From Photobacterium malacitanum (GTDB taxonomy: Bacteria; Pseudomonadota; Gammaproteobacteria; Enterobacterales; Vibrionaceae), in assembly GCF_900185615.1 (NCBI RefSeq), contig NZ_FYAK01000001.1:529701-593700 (forward strand): a stretch of 64,000 nucleotides of DNA, given 5' to 3'. Shown here piece after piece: positions 8,126 through 17,894 of this stretch (within the stretch, counting starts at the first letter, position 1; each line of letters opens with the position of its first letter). The notes beneath the pieces are model-generated. The model worked only from the letters and a program-made list of their open reading frames with translations. It did no database searches and had not been told where the DNA came from. The position numbers were made by a program, and so were the translations under genes.

Positions 8126-9526
8126 ATGAATCCACTACATGACACAATTTTTAATTTTCTACGCACTTTAGACAGCTTTGTTTGGGGACCACCGCTATTA
8201 ATTCTATTAGTCGGTACTGGTCTATATCTAACAATTCGACTTGGCTTTATTCAGATCCGTTATCTACCACTGGCATTACAATATGTTTTTGGTGGTAAAA
8301 AAGATCCTGATAGCACCGGCGAAGGTGATGTATCAAGCTTTGCTGCATTGTGTACTGCGTTATCTGCAACAATTGGTACAGGTAATATTGTTGGTGTTGC
8401 AACTGCAATTAAACTTGGCGGCCCTGGCGCGCTTTTTTGGATGTGGCTGGCGGCTTTATTTGGCATGGCGACTAAATATGCAGAATGTCTATTAGCGGTT
8501 AAATACAGAGAAGTTGATGCAAACGGTCAAATTCTTGGTGGTCCTATGTACTACCTTGAAAAAGGCGTTGGTAGTAAGTGGCTTGCTAAATTATTTGCTC
8601 TTTTTGCTGTTGGTGTCGCTTGTTTTGGTATTGGTACTTTTCCACAAGCAAATGCCATTGTTGAAGCAGCACATATTTCATTTAGTGCACCAAAAGAAAT
8701 TACCGTTGTTATTCTTACTCTCTTAGTTGCGACAGTAACATTAGGTGGAATTCAATCAATTTCTAAAGTAGCAAGTACTGTAGTACCGCTAATGGCTGGC
8801 TTTTATATTATGGCTTGCCTGATTGTTTTAGGTACCAACTTTCACGCATTACCCGCTGCTATTGAAACCGTCATTCAATCAGCCTTTACTGGTCATGCTG
8901 CCACGGGTGGTTTTGTTGGTGCTGGTATGATGTTAGCAATTCAGTCAGGTATTGCTCGTGGTGTATTCTCAAATGAATCAGGCTTAGGTAGTGCGCCTAT
9001 TGCTGCAGCTGCTGCACAAACTAATTCATGTGTTCGCCAAGGCTTAGTATCAATGACAGGTACATTCTTTGATACCATCATTATTTGTACTATGACAGGC
9101 TTAACACTTGTTGTTACAGGTGCATGGACCGGTGATTTTGCTGGTGCAACGATGACCACCCATGCTTTTGCTACTGGTTTACATTCTGATTATTACGGCC
9201 CATTAATGGTTTCTGTTGGCTTAATGTTTTTTGCCTTTACTACTATTTTGGGTTGGAACTACTACGGCGAGCGTTGTATTACTTACTTATTTGGCGTTAA
9301 AGCAATCATGCCTTATAAGATCGTCTTTCTCGTTCTTATCGCTAGTGGCGCATTCATGCAACTAGACATGATTTGGGTAATTGCAGACATTGTTAATGGC
9401 TTAATGGCAATTCCAAACCTTATCGGTCTGGTGATGCTACGCCATGTTGTTATTGCAGAAACCCAGCAATACTTTGCAAGTTTAAAAGTACAACACCAAA
9501 ATAAAAACCCTATTTCGGTGCAGTAA
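8126..9526 (+). CDS. AGCS-family sodium:alanine/glycine symporter
   Basis: The start is the ATG at 8126, four bases after GAAGGAGG; an upstream in-frame TTG at 8105 is rejected. The product has 466 residues with about 10-11 membrane helices. It carries AGCS landmarks: GDVSSFAALCTALSATIGTGNI near residue 70, GPGALFWMW, GGPMYYLEKG, FSNESGLGSAPIAAAAAQT near 280, and GWNYYGERC near 375. The family imports small neutral amino acids with Na+. The glycine riboswitch in front points to glycine and/or alanine as substrate, and import would feed the glycine cleavage pathway. Confidence 0.93.
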   Translation: MNPLHDTIFNFLRTLDSFVWGPPLLILLVGTGLYLTIRLGFIQIRYLPLALQYVFGGKKDPDSTGEGDVSSFAALCTALSATIGTGNIVGVATAIKLGGPGALFWMWLAALFGMATKYAECLLAVKYREVDANGQILGGPMYYLEKGVGSKWLAKLFALFAVGVACFGIGTFPQANAIVEAAHISFSAPKEITVVILTLLVATVTLGGIQSISKVASTVVPLMAGFYIMACLIVLGTNFHALPAAIETVIQSAFTGHAATGGFVGAGMMLAIQSGIARGVFSNESGLGSAPIAAAAAQTNSCVRQGLVSMTGTFFDTIIICTMTGLTLVVTGAWTGDFAGATMTTHAFATGLHSDYYGPLMVSVGLMFFAFTTILGWNYYGERCITYLFGVKAIMPYKIVFLVLIASGAFMQLDMIWVIADIVNGLMAIPNLIGLVMLRHVVIAETQQYFASLKVQHQNKNPISVQ

Positions 9527-9537
9527 TTTGCAATCAA

Positions 9538-9590
9538 TAAAAAAGCCTCAGTCTTCACTTTTACATTGAAGTGATACTGAGGCTTTTTTA
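9538..9590. terminator. bidirectional Rho-independent terminator
   Basis: A perfect AAAAAGCCTCAGT/ACTGAGGCTTTTT inverted repeat (about 9540-9588) carries A/T tracts on both sides. It lies just after the symporter stop. Confidence 0.85.
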
Positions 9591-9676
9591 TATCATATTA
9601 TTTGCGAAATAAGCCCCTATCACCACCATAGTAACGATAACAGCTGCTCTTCCTGCTCTGCAGAATATTATTCATA

Positions 9677-9722
9677 AACAAAAACGGATGCCAACAACGC
9701 TAATCGTTGGCACCCGTTTTAT
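9677..9722 (-). terminator. Rho-independent terminator of dtpA
   Basis: An inverted repeat AAAACGG.TGCCAAC / GTTGGCA.CCGTTTT has A/T tracts on both sides. It is placed about 30 bp beyond the stop of the peptide transporter gene read on the minus strand. Confidence 0.8.
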
Positions 9723-9750
9723 TTAGCAATACCGCTTTAAACCATAATGA

Positions 9751-11229
9751 TTATGCAGCTGTTACTTCTGTAGTTGCATCTTCACCGCGCATAACACGCG
9801 TTAGTTTTGGTGCAATGAGCATAGTGAAAAGAGCAATACCCGCAGTAGAGTAACCAATAATTCCAAACACATGACTATATAGCATTAACGTCTGGTGAGG
9901 TTCGATGATATTAGCAGGAGCAGCTGTTAACGTTGCAACCCAGCCAGCGACAACCGCTGCTGTTGCTGAGGTTAGGAACCACATACCCATCGCAAAACCC
10001 ATCATTCGTTGCGGTACCAGTTGCGCAACCATCGCTAAACCAAGGCCTGATACAAATAACTCACCGATTGATTGGAAGCCATAAGAAAGAATCAACCAAT
10101 TTGAATCAACAATACCGTCGCTGTTAGCAAAATGCGCACCAAGCACTAACACTAAGAATGATAAGCTACATAGCACCATACCTAATGCAAACTTAAATGG
10201 CATAGAAAAACGATCACCATATTTGTTATAAATCATCGCAAGTACAGGACTTGCAATCATAATCCATAATGGGTTTAGTGCTTGAAACTGTTCAGGCGCC
10301 ACACTGATACCAAATAAATCATGTGAAATATTGTGGATCGCAAAGAAGTTAAGCGACGTTGGCATTTGGAAATAAAGAACAAAAAATACAATACCTTGCA
10401 GCATCAAGATAAAAGCAACAAACATTTTTGCTCGTTCAATACCTGATGTTGAAAATAGCTCTTTAAAATACAATCCAACAATTGTACAACCAACCACAAC
10501 CAAAATAGCATGTGCATAAAATAGGTGTTGTAATAAAATTGCACTAACAAAACTCAATACAACTGACCCAACAACAACACCTAAAAAATAGGTTTTATTT
10601 AATGGCTCCATATCAGGCTTAGAACCAATACCTTTGACAATACGACCACTAATATAAAAATTAATAAGTGTAATAACTAGACCTGCAGCACTGACACCAA
10701 ACGCAATATCGTAGCCAAATTTCTCTGCAATCCATGGTGACAATAGCATTGAGAAAAATGATCCCAAGTTAATTGCCATGTAATACATTGTAAATGCACC
10801 ATCTAAGCGAGGATCATTTTCGCCATACACTTTCGCTAATAAGCTTGATGGGTTAGCTTTAAACAAACCATTACCCATGGTAATAAAGCCCATTGCAATA
10901 TAGATAAGATCTGAGCCACCATACCCACTGGTTGCCGATAAACCTAATAATGCATAACCAACAACAAGCACCAATGCGCCTAGTTTTATGGTTCTTTTGG
11001 TTCCTAGTACTTTATCCCCTACCCAGCCACCAATAGCGACGGAGCCATAAACTAATGCAGAGAATGCACCAAATAATGTAAAAGAAGCAGTTTCTGACAT
11101 ACCTAAAATTTTAACCATATAAACAGTTAAAATTGCTTGCATGCCATAGAAACCAAACCGTTCCCAGAACTCAATTGAAAATATCAAATAGAACGGCTTT
11201 GGCTGTTTGAATACGTTCTCGTCAGACAT
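9751..11229 (-). CDS. dtpA: POT-family dipeptide/tripeptide:H+ symporter
   Basis: This encodes 492 residues with about 14 membrane helices. It is close in length and sequence to E. coli DtpA (TppB). The N-terminal KQPKPFYLIFSIEFWERFGFYG contains the POT ExxER motif (Glu20, Glu23, Arg24) used for proton coupling. GNGLFKANPSSLL, DGAFTMYYMAINLGSF and QSIGELFVSGLGLAMV are family signatures. It sits in the inner membrane and imports di- and tripeptides. The gene is monocistronic, with its own terminator and a long AT-rich upstream region. Confidence 0.93.
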   Translation of the reverse strand: MSDENVFKQPKPFYLIFSIEFWERFGFYGMQAILTVYMVKILGMSETASFTLFGAFSALVYGSVAIGGWVGDKVLGTKRTIKLGALVLVVGYALLGLSATSGYGGSDLIYIAMGFITMGNGLFKANPSSLLAKVYGENDPRLDGAFTMYYMAINLGSFFSMLLSPWIAEKFGYDIAFGVSAAGLVITLINFYISGRIVKGIGSKPDMEPLNKTYFLGVVVGSVVLSFVSAILLQHLFYAHAILVVVGCTIVGLYFKELFSTSGIERAKMFVAFILMLQGIVFFVLYFQMPTSLNFFAIHNISHDLFGISVAPEQFQALNPLWIMIASPVLAMIYNKYGDRFSMPFKFALGMVLCSLSFLVLVLGAHFANSDGIVDSNWLILSYGFQSIGELFVSGLGLAMVAQLVPQRMMGFAMGMWFLTSATAAVVAGWVATLTAAPANIIEPHQTLMLYSHVFGIIGYSTAGIALFTMLIAPKLTRVMRGEDATTEVTAA

Positions 11230-11757
11230 GTGGTGTTTCCTTGAAAGGTTTCGATAAAACTAATTCAAACACGTATATTGCTTAATGCTATTTCGCCCCA
11301 ATGTGAAATAACAAGAATAATAATGCTATACCGTCTTATTAGTAATGAATATAAAATTAAAAGCAGCTAAAAATTATAGTTATGCATTTACTACATTAAG
11401 ACTGAAATAAAACAATAAATAAAGACACCGAAAATGAAATATTAAATACCAGTAAATACGAAAAAATTTTATTTATTTATTTACAGATAGTTATCATATT
11501 AAAACACCATTCAAATATTAATTTTTATATCATTGGTATTTATTAAACAGCGATATAACAACAACATCCAATTGATAATAACAATCAATATCAATTACGC
11601 CCTGTAAAGTAATAGCCATTCTGGTTTGTTTTATCTCCATATACTATCATTTAAATAATATAGAATTACGAATACAACAAAGGACAATAGAACGCTTATT
11701 TCTACTTATGTAAGTCGTTCTAAAATAATTATTCAATATACGAATAAGGAAAGGATC
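11230..11757. other. AT-rich divergent promoter region
   Basis: These 528 bp lie between dtpA (minus) and the HiPIP gene (plus). They are very A/T-rich. I found no open frame with a good start site and no hairpin terminator. The region must hold the promoters of both genes, but no single promoter stands out. Confidence 0.4.
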
Positions 11758-12069
11758 ATGATAAAGAAATCATCTCGACGGCGTTTTATACGATTAACAG
11801 CTGGCGGAATTATTGGTCTGACACTGGGTAATAAATTTCTTATATCTTCTGTCACTGCAGCTCAACTGCCTCAGCTTAAACAAGACAGTCCGCAAGCGAG
11901 TGCTTTAAAATATGTCAATAAATCACTTATCGCAGGCCAAAATTGTAAAAACTGCCTATTAATTCGTAATGATGGTAGTAATAATAAATGGCAGCCTTGT
12001 GCTATCTTTCCTGGGAAAAGCGTAAATATCAATGGCTGGTGTTCAGCCTATGCCCCTCAGCCTGCGTAG
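11758..12069 (+). CDS. high-potential iron-sulfur protein (HiPIP)
   Basis: This encodes 103 residues, typical of HiPIP. The N-terminus has a twin-arginine signal (SRRRFIRLTAGG), as expected for export of a folded Fe-S protein. Four Cys ligands are in HiPIP spacing: Cys63 and Cys66 (QNCKNC), Cys81 (WQPCAIFPGKSVN) and Cys95 (GWCSAY). The protein carries one [4Fe-4S] cluster in the 3+/2+ state and shuttles electrons in the periplasm. Its partner is not evident from the neighbours. An AAGGAAAGG Shine-Dalgarno precedes the ATG. Confidence 0.9.
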   Translation: MIKKSSRRRFIRLTAGGIIGLTLGNKFLISSVTAAQLPQLKQDSPQASALKYVNKSLIAGQNCKNCLLIRNDGSNNKWQPCAIFPGKSVNINGWCSAYAPQPA

Positions 12070-12080
12070 ATTATCTTATT

Positions 12081-12114
12081 ACAAAAATGCCCGCAGACAT
12101 GCAGGCATTTTATA
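12081..12114. terminator. bidirectional terminator between HiPIP and yegD
   Basis: A hairpin AAAATGCC...GGCATTTT with short A/T tracts on both sides separates two convergent genes. Confidence 0.75.
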
Positions 12115-12134
12115 TTGATCTATTTATTGTTCAG

Positions 12135-13487
12135 CTAGCTAAAACAACGCTCGCCCCAACGGGCTAAGCCTGCCGTTACTGAGCCAAAATAGCTACCACT
12201 CACAATCGGAATATTTGGTAATTGTTGTTCAATGCACTGGCGTAAAATAGGTGAACGTGCTGTACCCCCAGTCATAAATATAGCATCAGGCTTAACTTGA
12301 CTTTGCGCCATTGCCTCAATAACAAGATCACGCATCTTTTCTTTTGGCGTTTCTATCGCTTCAGCTAACTGCTGTGCTGATATATCCACTTCAAACAAAT
12401 CTTGCATTAACGCCATATTTACGGTGTGGTGATTGTGGCTTGATAATGCAATTTTAGCTTCTTCTGCATGACGAACAATTTGATAACCAAGTGTCTCATG
12501 ATAAACATGAATGAGTCGCGATAATAATTGCGGATCAGCGGCATCATGGCGAAGTTTTTCTAGCGCACGTAAATTAGCATCACCATAAAATTCTGTTTGA
12601 GCTGCAACGTTATTAATCGCAATCGGATTCCAAAACTGATTAAATGGCATATCTATACCACGAAGTGTTTTGCTACCTAGACCAAACTGCGGCATTAATT
12701 GCTTAAATGCCAAATGAATATCAAGATCATTACCACCAACACGTTGGCCACTATGCGCTAATAGACTTGCACTACGATCGCTAAGATGACGAAAACTAGG
12801 GCCCATATTAATCAATGAGCAATCTGTCGTACCACCGCCAATATCGACCACTAATACGGTTTTATCTGCTGTTAATGTTGACTCATATTCAAGCCCTGCC
12901 GCAACAGGTTCAAACTGAAAACATACATCTTTAAATCCAGCTCGTTTCGCAGCTTGTGATAAAATACCTTCAGCTTGTTGGTTAGCACTCTCACCGCCAA
13001 TACCTTGAAAGTTAACGGGGCGTCCAATAACGGTGCTGACAATCTCTTGTTGTAAACTTTGTTCTGCAGTACGCTTTATATTAACCATCATTGCGCAAAC
13101 CAGATCTTCAAAGAAACTAATTTGGCCATCACGTAAACCGTTTGCACCTAAAAAAGATTTAGGTGACTTAACGTAATATACCTCTTCAGGATCATTTAGA
13201 TAAAGATCTAATGCCGCTTGGCCAAATTGTAAATCACCCGCAACGACTTCAATATCTTCTTCGCGATTCAATGCCATAGCACGGCGTAAAACTTGTTCAC
13301 CGATTGAATTTGATGGTTTAATACCCATAAAACGGTATAAGTATTCTGACACTGATTCACGTGTTGGCGCACATAAGGTCGACGGAATATATTGATTATT
13401 ATTCTCTAACGGTAAAAGTTTAGGTTTACTGTCTTCCATTACTGCAACCGAACAATTCGCGGTTCCATAATCAAATCCAATGTACAT
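12135..13487 (-). CDS. yegD: Hsp70-family protein YegD
   Basis: This encodes 450 residues. It has the actin-like ATPase fold of Hsp70: phosphate-1 loop GFDYGTANCSVAV at the N-terminus, phosphate-2 VLVVDIGGGTTDCS near residue 215, and adenosine motif MTGGTARSP near 408. It lacks the substrate-binding domain and lid of DnaK, and matches E. coli YegD along its length (DDPEEVYYVKSPKSFLGA, FQFEPVAAGLEYE). The cellular client is not established. It is a single gene with its own promoter region. Confidence 0.93.
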   Translation of the reverse strand: MYIGFDYGTANCSVAVMEDSKPKLLPLENNNQYIPSTLCAPTRESVSEYLYRFMGIKPSNSIGEQVLRRAMALNREEDIEVVAGDLQFGQAALDLYLNDPEEVYYVKSPKSFLGANGLRDGQISFFEDLVCAMMVNIKRTAEQSLQQEIVSTVIGRPVNFQGIGGESANQQAEGILSQAAKRAGFKDVCFQFEPVAAGLEYESTLTADKTVLVVDIGGGTTDCSLINMGPSFRHLSDRSASLLAHSGQRVGGNDLDIHLAFKQLMPQFGLGSKTLRGIDMPFNQFWNPIAINNVAAQTEFYGDANLRALEKLRHDAADPQLLSRLIHVYHETLGYQIVRHAEEAKIALSSHNHHTVNMALMQDLFEVDISAQQLAEAIETPKEKMRDLVIEAMAQSQVKPDAIFMTGGTARSPILRQCIEQQLPNIPIVSGSYFGSVTAGLARWGERCFS

Positions 13488-13722
13488 CGATTAACACTCA
13501 CATGCAGTAAAAAAGCCGCCAATAATAGCTCATTCTATAAAGTAACACACGGACATCTTAGCTTGTGTTTGTATATAATAGGCGAACGGCAATAAACGTT
13601 TAAAATTTAAGCTTAAATGAATTAAGTGGCACATTTTTTTATTCATTTTTATCATTTTGTCGATGCATTTACCGTCCTTTATCGACATAATAGAACCATA
13701 ATTTTTTTAAAAGTACTGAAAT

Positions 13723-14346
13723 ATGAAACGTATTTATCAAGCCTTTTTTGTTCTACTCTTTACTGTAGTTGCACTATCAGGATGTTCTGATTCAAAAACA
13801 CCTCAAGAAGGTGACCAATATTCAGTTATCCCGACACCAATGCCTGCAATGAAAGGAGTAACTGAAATATTTTCTCTTTCTTGTGGTCACTGCCGTAAGA
13901 TGGAAAGCATTTTGCCTGAAATCAAAAAACTAACGAATACCGATATCAAACAGGTTCACGTTATTTTTAATGAAAGTGCACAAAAAGCAGCCTTCATTTT
14001 CTATGCCGCAATGGTACAAACAGACAATAAACCAAGCCATGCATTGGTTGAGCAACTCTTTGCCTTTGTTCAAGACTCACCAAAAGATATGAGTGTAGAG
14101 CAACGTAAAGCTGCTATTGATAAGATCTTCCATGATAACAATTTAAAGAGCCCTTATGAGCTAACAGAAGCTCAACAAAAAGAAGTATTTAAAATGTTCC
14201 AACAATCTGAAGATATAGTGCGTAATGCAGCACTAGAATCAGTACCTGCATTTTTGGTTAACGGCAAATACTTAGTCAATACCAGTGCACATAAAAGCTT
14301 ACAAGATCTAGCAAATACTATTGTTTACTTAAAAAACAAACAATAA
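13723..14346 (+). CDS. DsbA-like thiol:disulfide oxidoreductase lipoprotein
   Basis: This encodes 207 residues. The signal peptide ends in lipobox ALSGC (Cys21), so the protein is probably anchored to a membrane facing the periplasm. The thioredoxin-fold active site CGHC is at 54-57, and the cis-proline loop is ESVPAF (Val174-Pro175). Between them is a helical insertion as in DsbA. The likely role is disulfide formation or isomerisation in exported proteins. Canonical DsbA is CPHC and is not lipidated, so this is a paralogue rather than the main DsbA. Confidence 0.85.
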   Translation: MKRIYQAFFVLLFTVVALSGCSDSKTPQEGDQYSVIPTPMPAMKGVTEIFSLSCGHCRKMESILPEIKKLTNTDIKQVHVIFNESAQKAAFIFYAAMVQTDNKPSHALVEQLFAFVQDSPKDMSVEQRKAAIDKIFHDNNLKSPYELTEAQQKEVFKMFQQSEDIVRNAALESVPAFLVNGKYLVNTSAHKSLQDLANTIVYLKNKQ

Positions 14347-14362
14347 TTAGCTTTTTAATTAT

Positions 14363-14393
14363 AAATACCTGCTCTTTTGCAGGTATTTTTTTA
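14363..14393 (+). terminator. Rho-independent terminator
   Basis: The hairpin AATACCTGC/GCAGGTATT followed by a T-run lies just downstream of the DsbA-like gene. Confidence 0.85.
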
Positions 14394-14440
14394 TCTCGAT
14401 ATTTTATACAGAAATATCTGATGCTTCTCAGCGTCATAAG

Positions 14441-15244
14441 TTAATCAACAAACACGAGACATGGCATGCCATTATGATCAATACGATGAATAGTCGTTTT
14501 AAATACTGCCTGTAATTGTTCAACATTCATCACTTGTTCAACACTCCCATAACCGACGCAATGGCCATGATCGAGTAATACTACCCTGTCAGCTTCGCGT
14601 AAAGTCCGATTTAAATCATGGTTAACCATCACCACCGCAATACCTTGCTGAGCGATATAACGTACCATTTGATACATCGTTGCTTCTTGACCAATATCTA
14701 ATGCCGCTGCCGGCTCATCAAGTAATAACAGTTTCGCTTGAGGATTAATACTTGGCCAAACCTGCAAGCATGCAGCAGCAAGACGTACCCGTTGCCATTC
14801 TCCACCAGAAAGTTGTTGAATATTACGTGACAACTTATCTTGAATATTTAATCGGCTACAAATCTCATTAAGTGCCATTTGCAATTGTTGATTATCAACA
14901 TATTGTAAAGCTGACACGGCCAACGACAAGTATTGAAATACAGGAATAGAAAAATTAGGTTTATCTTGCTGCGACAAATAACTTCGCACATGTGCCAAAG
15001 ACGGTAAATCATAATCGGTTAAATCATTATTGAGTAATTGAATACTACCCCCATAATTAAATAGCCCTGATAAAATCGATAATAGAGTACTTTTACCACT
15101 ACCATTAGGACCAATTACATGAGTGATCTGCCCAGCATAAAGTGTGAGTGGCATCGGCAATAATCGAGGCACAATAGCAATATTTTGTGCCTTTAAAATT
15201 AACTCTGGCGTTGAAATATTATGGTTATCAAACGTTGTGATCAT
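14441..15244 (-). CDS. btuD: vitamin B12 ABC transporter ATP-binding protein
   Basis: This encodes 267 residues. Walker A is GPNGSGKST (45-53), the ABC signature is QLSGGEWQRVRLAAACLQ, and Walker B is LLLLDEPAAALD, followed by the switch His in VVMVNHDLN. The signature and the Q-loop context SYLSQQDKP closely match E. coli BtuD. It powers cobalamin import across the inner membrane together with BtuC, encoded 3 bp upstream. The binding protein BtuF is not in this window. Confidence 0.9.
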   Translation of the reverse strand: MITTFDNHNISTPELILKAQNIAIVPRLLPMPLTLYAGQITHVIGPNGSGKSTLLSILSGLFNYGGSIQLLNNDLTDYDLPSLAHVRSYLSQQDKPNFSIPVFQYLSLAVSALQYVDNQQLQMALNEICSRLNIQDKLSRNIQQLSGGEWQRVRLAAACLQVWPSINPQAKLLLLDEPAAALDIGQEATMYQMVRYIAQQGIAVVMVNHDLNRTLREADRVVLLDHGHCVGYGSVEQVMNVEQLQAVFKTTIHRIDHNGMPCLVFVD

Positions 15245-15247
15245 GTT

Positions 15248-16243
15248 TTAATCCAACTGCGAACGCATTAACATCCAGACAAAAACTGGTGCGCCAAGTG
15301 ATGTTGTCACCACACCAATCGGTAAATCAGCATCACTTAATAATACCCGTGATAAGGTATCTGCTAATACCAATAATATTGCGCCACAAATTGCTGAGAG
15401 TGGCAGTAAATATTTATTCTCGGTGCCCAAATGCAATCTTAACAAGTGCGGTACAACCAAACCTACGAATCCAATCACACCAGCAAGAGCAACAGAGCAC
15501 CCGACTAACAACGATATCATTAAAATCAATAACCATCGAATACGTCGAACATCAACCCCTAATTGACGCGCAGCCACATCCCCAAGCATCATTACATCCA
15601 ATGATTTACCTTGCAAACACAGTACAACTAGTACCGGTACAATAAAAAACAATAACGATAATTGTGGCCAACTCACGCCACCAACGCTGCCCATCAACCA
15701 ATACATCAGCTGACGCATGCTTAAATCATCACTAAAATAAAATGCCCATGTCACCACCGCGCTCGATAAGATCCCGAGTGCCACACCAATTAATAATAAT
15801 CGCGCCATAGATATTTTTTGGCGTCGAGAAAATCCAACTAAAATCAAGGTAAATAATAACGCGCCAGCCATCGCAGCAAACATCGTCATTAATGGCGTTG
15901 GCGTAATAGGAACAACAAATAATAGCAATACAACAGCCAGGCTTGCCCCACCAGAAATGCCAAGTACACCGGGTTCTGCTAATGGGTTACCTAATAAAAC
16001 CTGTAACACTGCACCAGAGCTTGCTAGTGCAGCCCCAACAATCATTGCTGCTAGTACTCGCGGGATTCGTAATTGAAGTAATAACTGTTGCTGCAGTTCG
16101 CCAATAGGTGCCCAAGGTAAAATCCACACTTCACCAACGGCAATAGCAAACAGGCAAATCGCGATCAACAAAATAGAACAAACAATCAACCAAGTACGCC
16201 ATTGTTGTTGCCGTTGCTGTAATAATTCATTTAACAATATCAA
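15248..16243 (-). CDS. btuC: vitamin B12 ABC transporter permease
   Basis: This encodes 331 residues with about ten membrane helices, a FecCD/BtuC-family permease. Recognisable family segments are [39 protein letters not shown], and [10 protein letters not shown] with the coupling-helix region. The next gene, btuD, follows after 3 bp, so the two are translationally linked. No cobalamin riboswitch was seen in the 99 bp before its start. B12 specificity rests on the BtuD resemblance; siderophore transporters share this fold. Confidence 0.88.
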   Translation of the reverse strand: MILLNELLQQRQQQWRTWLIVCSILLIAICLFAIAVGEVWILPWAPIGELQQQLLLQLRIPRVLAAMIVGAALASSGAVLQVLLGNPLAEPGVLGISGGASLAVVLLLFVVPITPTPLMTMFAAMAGALLFTLILVGFSRRQKISMARLLLIGVALGILSSAVVTWAFYFSDDLSMRQLMYWLMGSVGGVSWPQLSLLFFIVPVLVVLCLQGKSLDVMMLGDVAARQLGVDVRRIRWLLILMISLLVGCSVALAGVIGFVGLVVPHLLRLHLGTENKYLLPLSAICGAILLVLADTLSRVLLSDADLPIGVVTTSLGAPVFVWMLMRSQLD

Positions 16244-16342
16244 GACTTTATTATGCTCAAAAAAGTAAAGTCAAACACCATACAGTGCCATTTTTATAAT
16301 GCAAACAAACACTGTTAAAACCGCGAACTTTCAAGATACTTA

Positions 16343-17404
16343 TCAATATGATGGGTTAGATTTAGCATAAACTCTGACTTGTTCATCAAAAATTAAGCTC
16401 GCTTTTTTAACCATCAATGCTGCTCGTTGGCCAACGACAACATGTCGATTAGGAAAAACAACGGCTTCTCCATGTGTATCTGCGACATATTTTTTATCAC
16501 CATCGACGGCAAACTCATTACCTTCAGCAAAAAAAGTAAAATTAGCAACATCATCATCAAAGGTAAATAAGAACTCAGGATGTCGCTTTACTATCGTTCG
16601 ACTAACTTGATATACCTCGACTTCACTGGTCCAAATGATCGGCAAAGCAACATCAGTGATCAATTGCAATATTGCATGCTGAAATGGTGCCAAAACTGTG
16701 AAATCGTTCTGTCCTAATTTGCCTACACGCCCAAGTTCAACAGTCAACGCTTGAGCGCCGTGATATTCTGCGCTATACCATGCAAATGTCGGTGACGGTG
16801 TATTTGAAAGTAAAACGGCATCCAATTTAGCATGATGAATAAAGCTAAATAATTTATTACTGCGAGTTTGTTTATCGGTATAGGGGCTAATTGCGAAGGT
16901 ATCGTGTTGTGAGGGGCGAATAGCACAATGAAGGTCAAGGTGCCACCTCTCAGGCTTTATAGCAATAGAAGTGCCATAAAAGCTGTTAATAGCCACCTGT
17001 AATGCATTCGCAATACGACACTCATTATTTTTCTCAAAATTTCTCACCTGAAACAGCCGATTCATATTTTCAACCATAAAGCGTTGCTGATGATTAATCG
17101 CTTCAGGATGGGCAATGATTAACAATAAACGGTGAACGGGTTGAATCTGCCCTAACACCACGCTTGATGCTATTTGCTGAATAAGTTCAACTGGCGCAGT
17201 TTCATCACCATGAATACCGCTAGACAACACGATATCTTTGGCATCGGCGGCTAATTCTCGTGGAGTGATTTGCAACACACCACGGTATAAGAGTTGGCAA
17301 TGTACCCCTGAATCTAATACCCATTCCCCAGCAACAAAAGATTGGGAAAAGTCGCAGGTTGCTTGAAGAAACTGCCCGCGCTTTATTTGCTCAATTAACG
17401 TCAC
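16343..17404 (-). CDS. astE: succinylglutamate desuccinylase
   Basis: This encodes 353 residues of the AstE/aspartoacylase M14-like family. The zinc motif is GIHGDETAP (His65, Glu68), with the third ligand probably in HLDLHCAIRPS. RVGKLGQN and TVELGRVG carry further family motifs. The enzyme removes succinate from N-succinylglutamate, the last step of the arginine succinyltransferase pathway. The other ast genes are not nearby, so here the gene stands alone. A short gap separates it from btuC in the same orientation, so it may be upstream of btuCD in one transcript. Confidence 0.9.
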   Translation of the reverse strand: MTLIEQIKRGQFLQATCDFSQSFVAGEWVLDSGVHCQLLYRGVLQITPRELAADAKDIVLSSGIHGDETAPVELIQQIASSVVLGQIQPVHRLLLIIAHPEAINHQQRFMVENMNRLFQVRNFEKNNECRIANALQVAINSFYGTSIAIKPERWHLDLHCAIRPSQHDTFAISPYTDKQTRSNKLFSFIHHAKLDAVLLSNTPSPTFAWYSAEYHGAQALTVELGRVGKLGQNDFTVLAPFQHAILQLITDVALPIIWTSEVEVYQVSRTIVKRHPEFLFTFDDDVANFTFFAEGNEFAVDGDKKYVADTHGEAVVFPNRHVVVGQRAALMVKKASLIFDEQVRVYAKSNPSY

Positions 17405-17533
17405 AATACAACCTCCCTGTTCATTTCAACTTACCCCTAGACCTCTGCTTATATCATCCTCAACATAAGAGATAACACCATTACTATAGTTAATATAGTT
17501 CTGTTGTCAGTAACGTCACAACGATAAGGTAAT

Positions 17534-17573
17534 AAAAAACCCAAGTAAAAATACATTTACTTGGGTTTCAGTT
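17534..17573 (-). terminator. Rho-independent terminator of ihfA
   Basis: A hairpin AAACCCAAGTAAA/TTTACTTGGGTTT with T-run on the minus strand lies just after the ihfA stop. Confidence 0.85.
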
Positions 17574-17597
17574 CAGATCAGCAAACTTGCGAAAGAT

Positions 17598-17894
17598 TTA
17601 TTTATTAACTTCTAAACTTTCGACACGAGCCTTAAGCTTCTGACCGGGACGGAATGTAACGACACGGCGTGCGGAGATAGGAATATCTTCACCCGTTTTA
17701 GGGTTTCTTCCTGGTCTCTCATTTTTGTCACGCAAATCAAAGTTACCAAAACCAGATAACTTAACTTGCTCACCATTTTCTAGAGCCTTCCTAACTTCTT
17801 CAAAGAAGACTTCCACCGTATCCTTGGCGTCCCGTTTGCTTAATCCAACATTTTCAAACAGGTTCTCAGCCAAATCGGCTTTTGTGAGCGCCAT
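17598..17894 (-). CDS. ihfA: integration host factor subunit alpha
   Basis: The start is set at 17894 ([10 protein letters not shown]), preceded by a GGGAG ribosome-binding site. The longer in-frame start at 17978 would add 28 residues not found in the family. The product has 98 residues. The DNA-bending beta arm contains [14 protein letters not shown] with the intercalating Pro. With IhfB it forms the heterodimer that bends DNA at specific sites. As in E. coli, it lies downstream of pheST, although a terminator hairpin separates it from pheT here. Confidence 0.96.
   Translation of the reverse strand: MALTKADLAENLFENVGLSKRDAKDTVEVFFEEVRKALENGEQVKLSGFGNFDLRDKNERPGRNPKTGEDIPISARRVVTFRPGQKLKARVESLEVNK

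Noticed and set aside
16244-16342. Cobalamin riboswitch upstream of btuC
   Set aside because: The gap is under 100 bp and lacks the B12-box.
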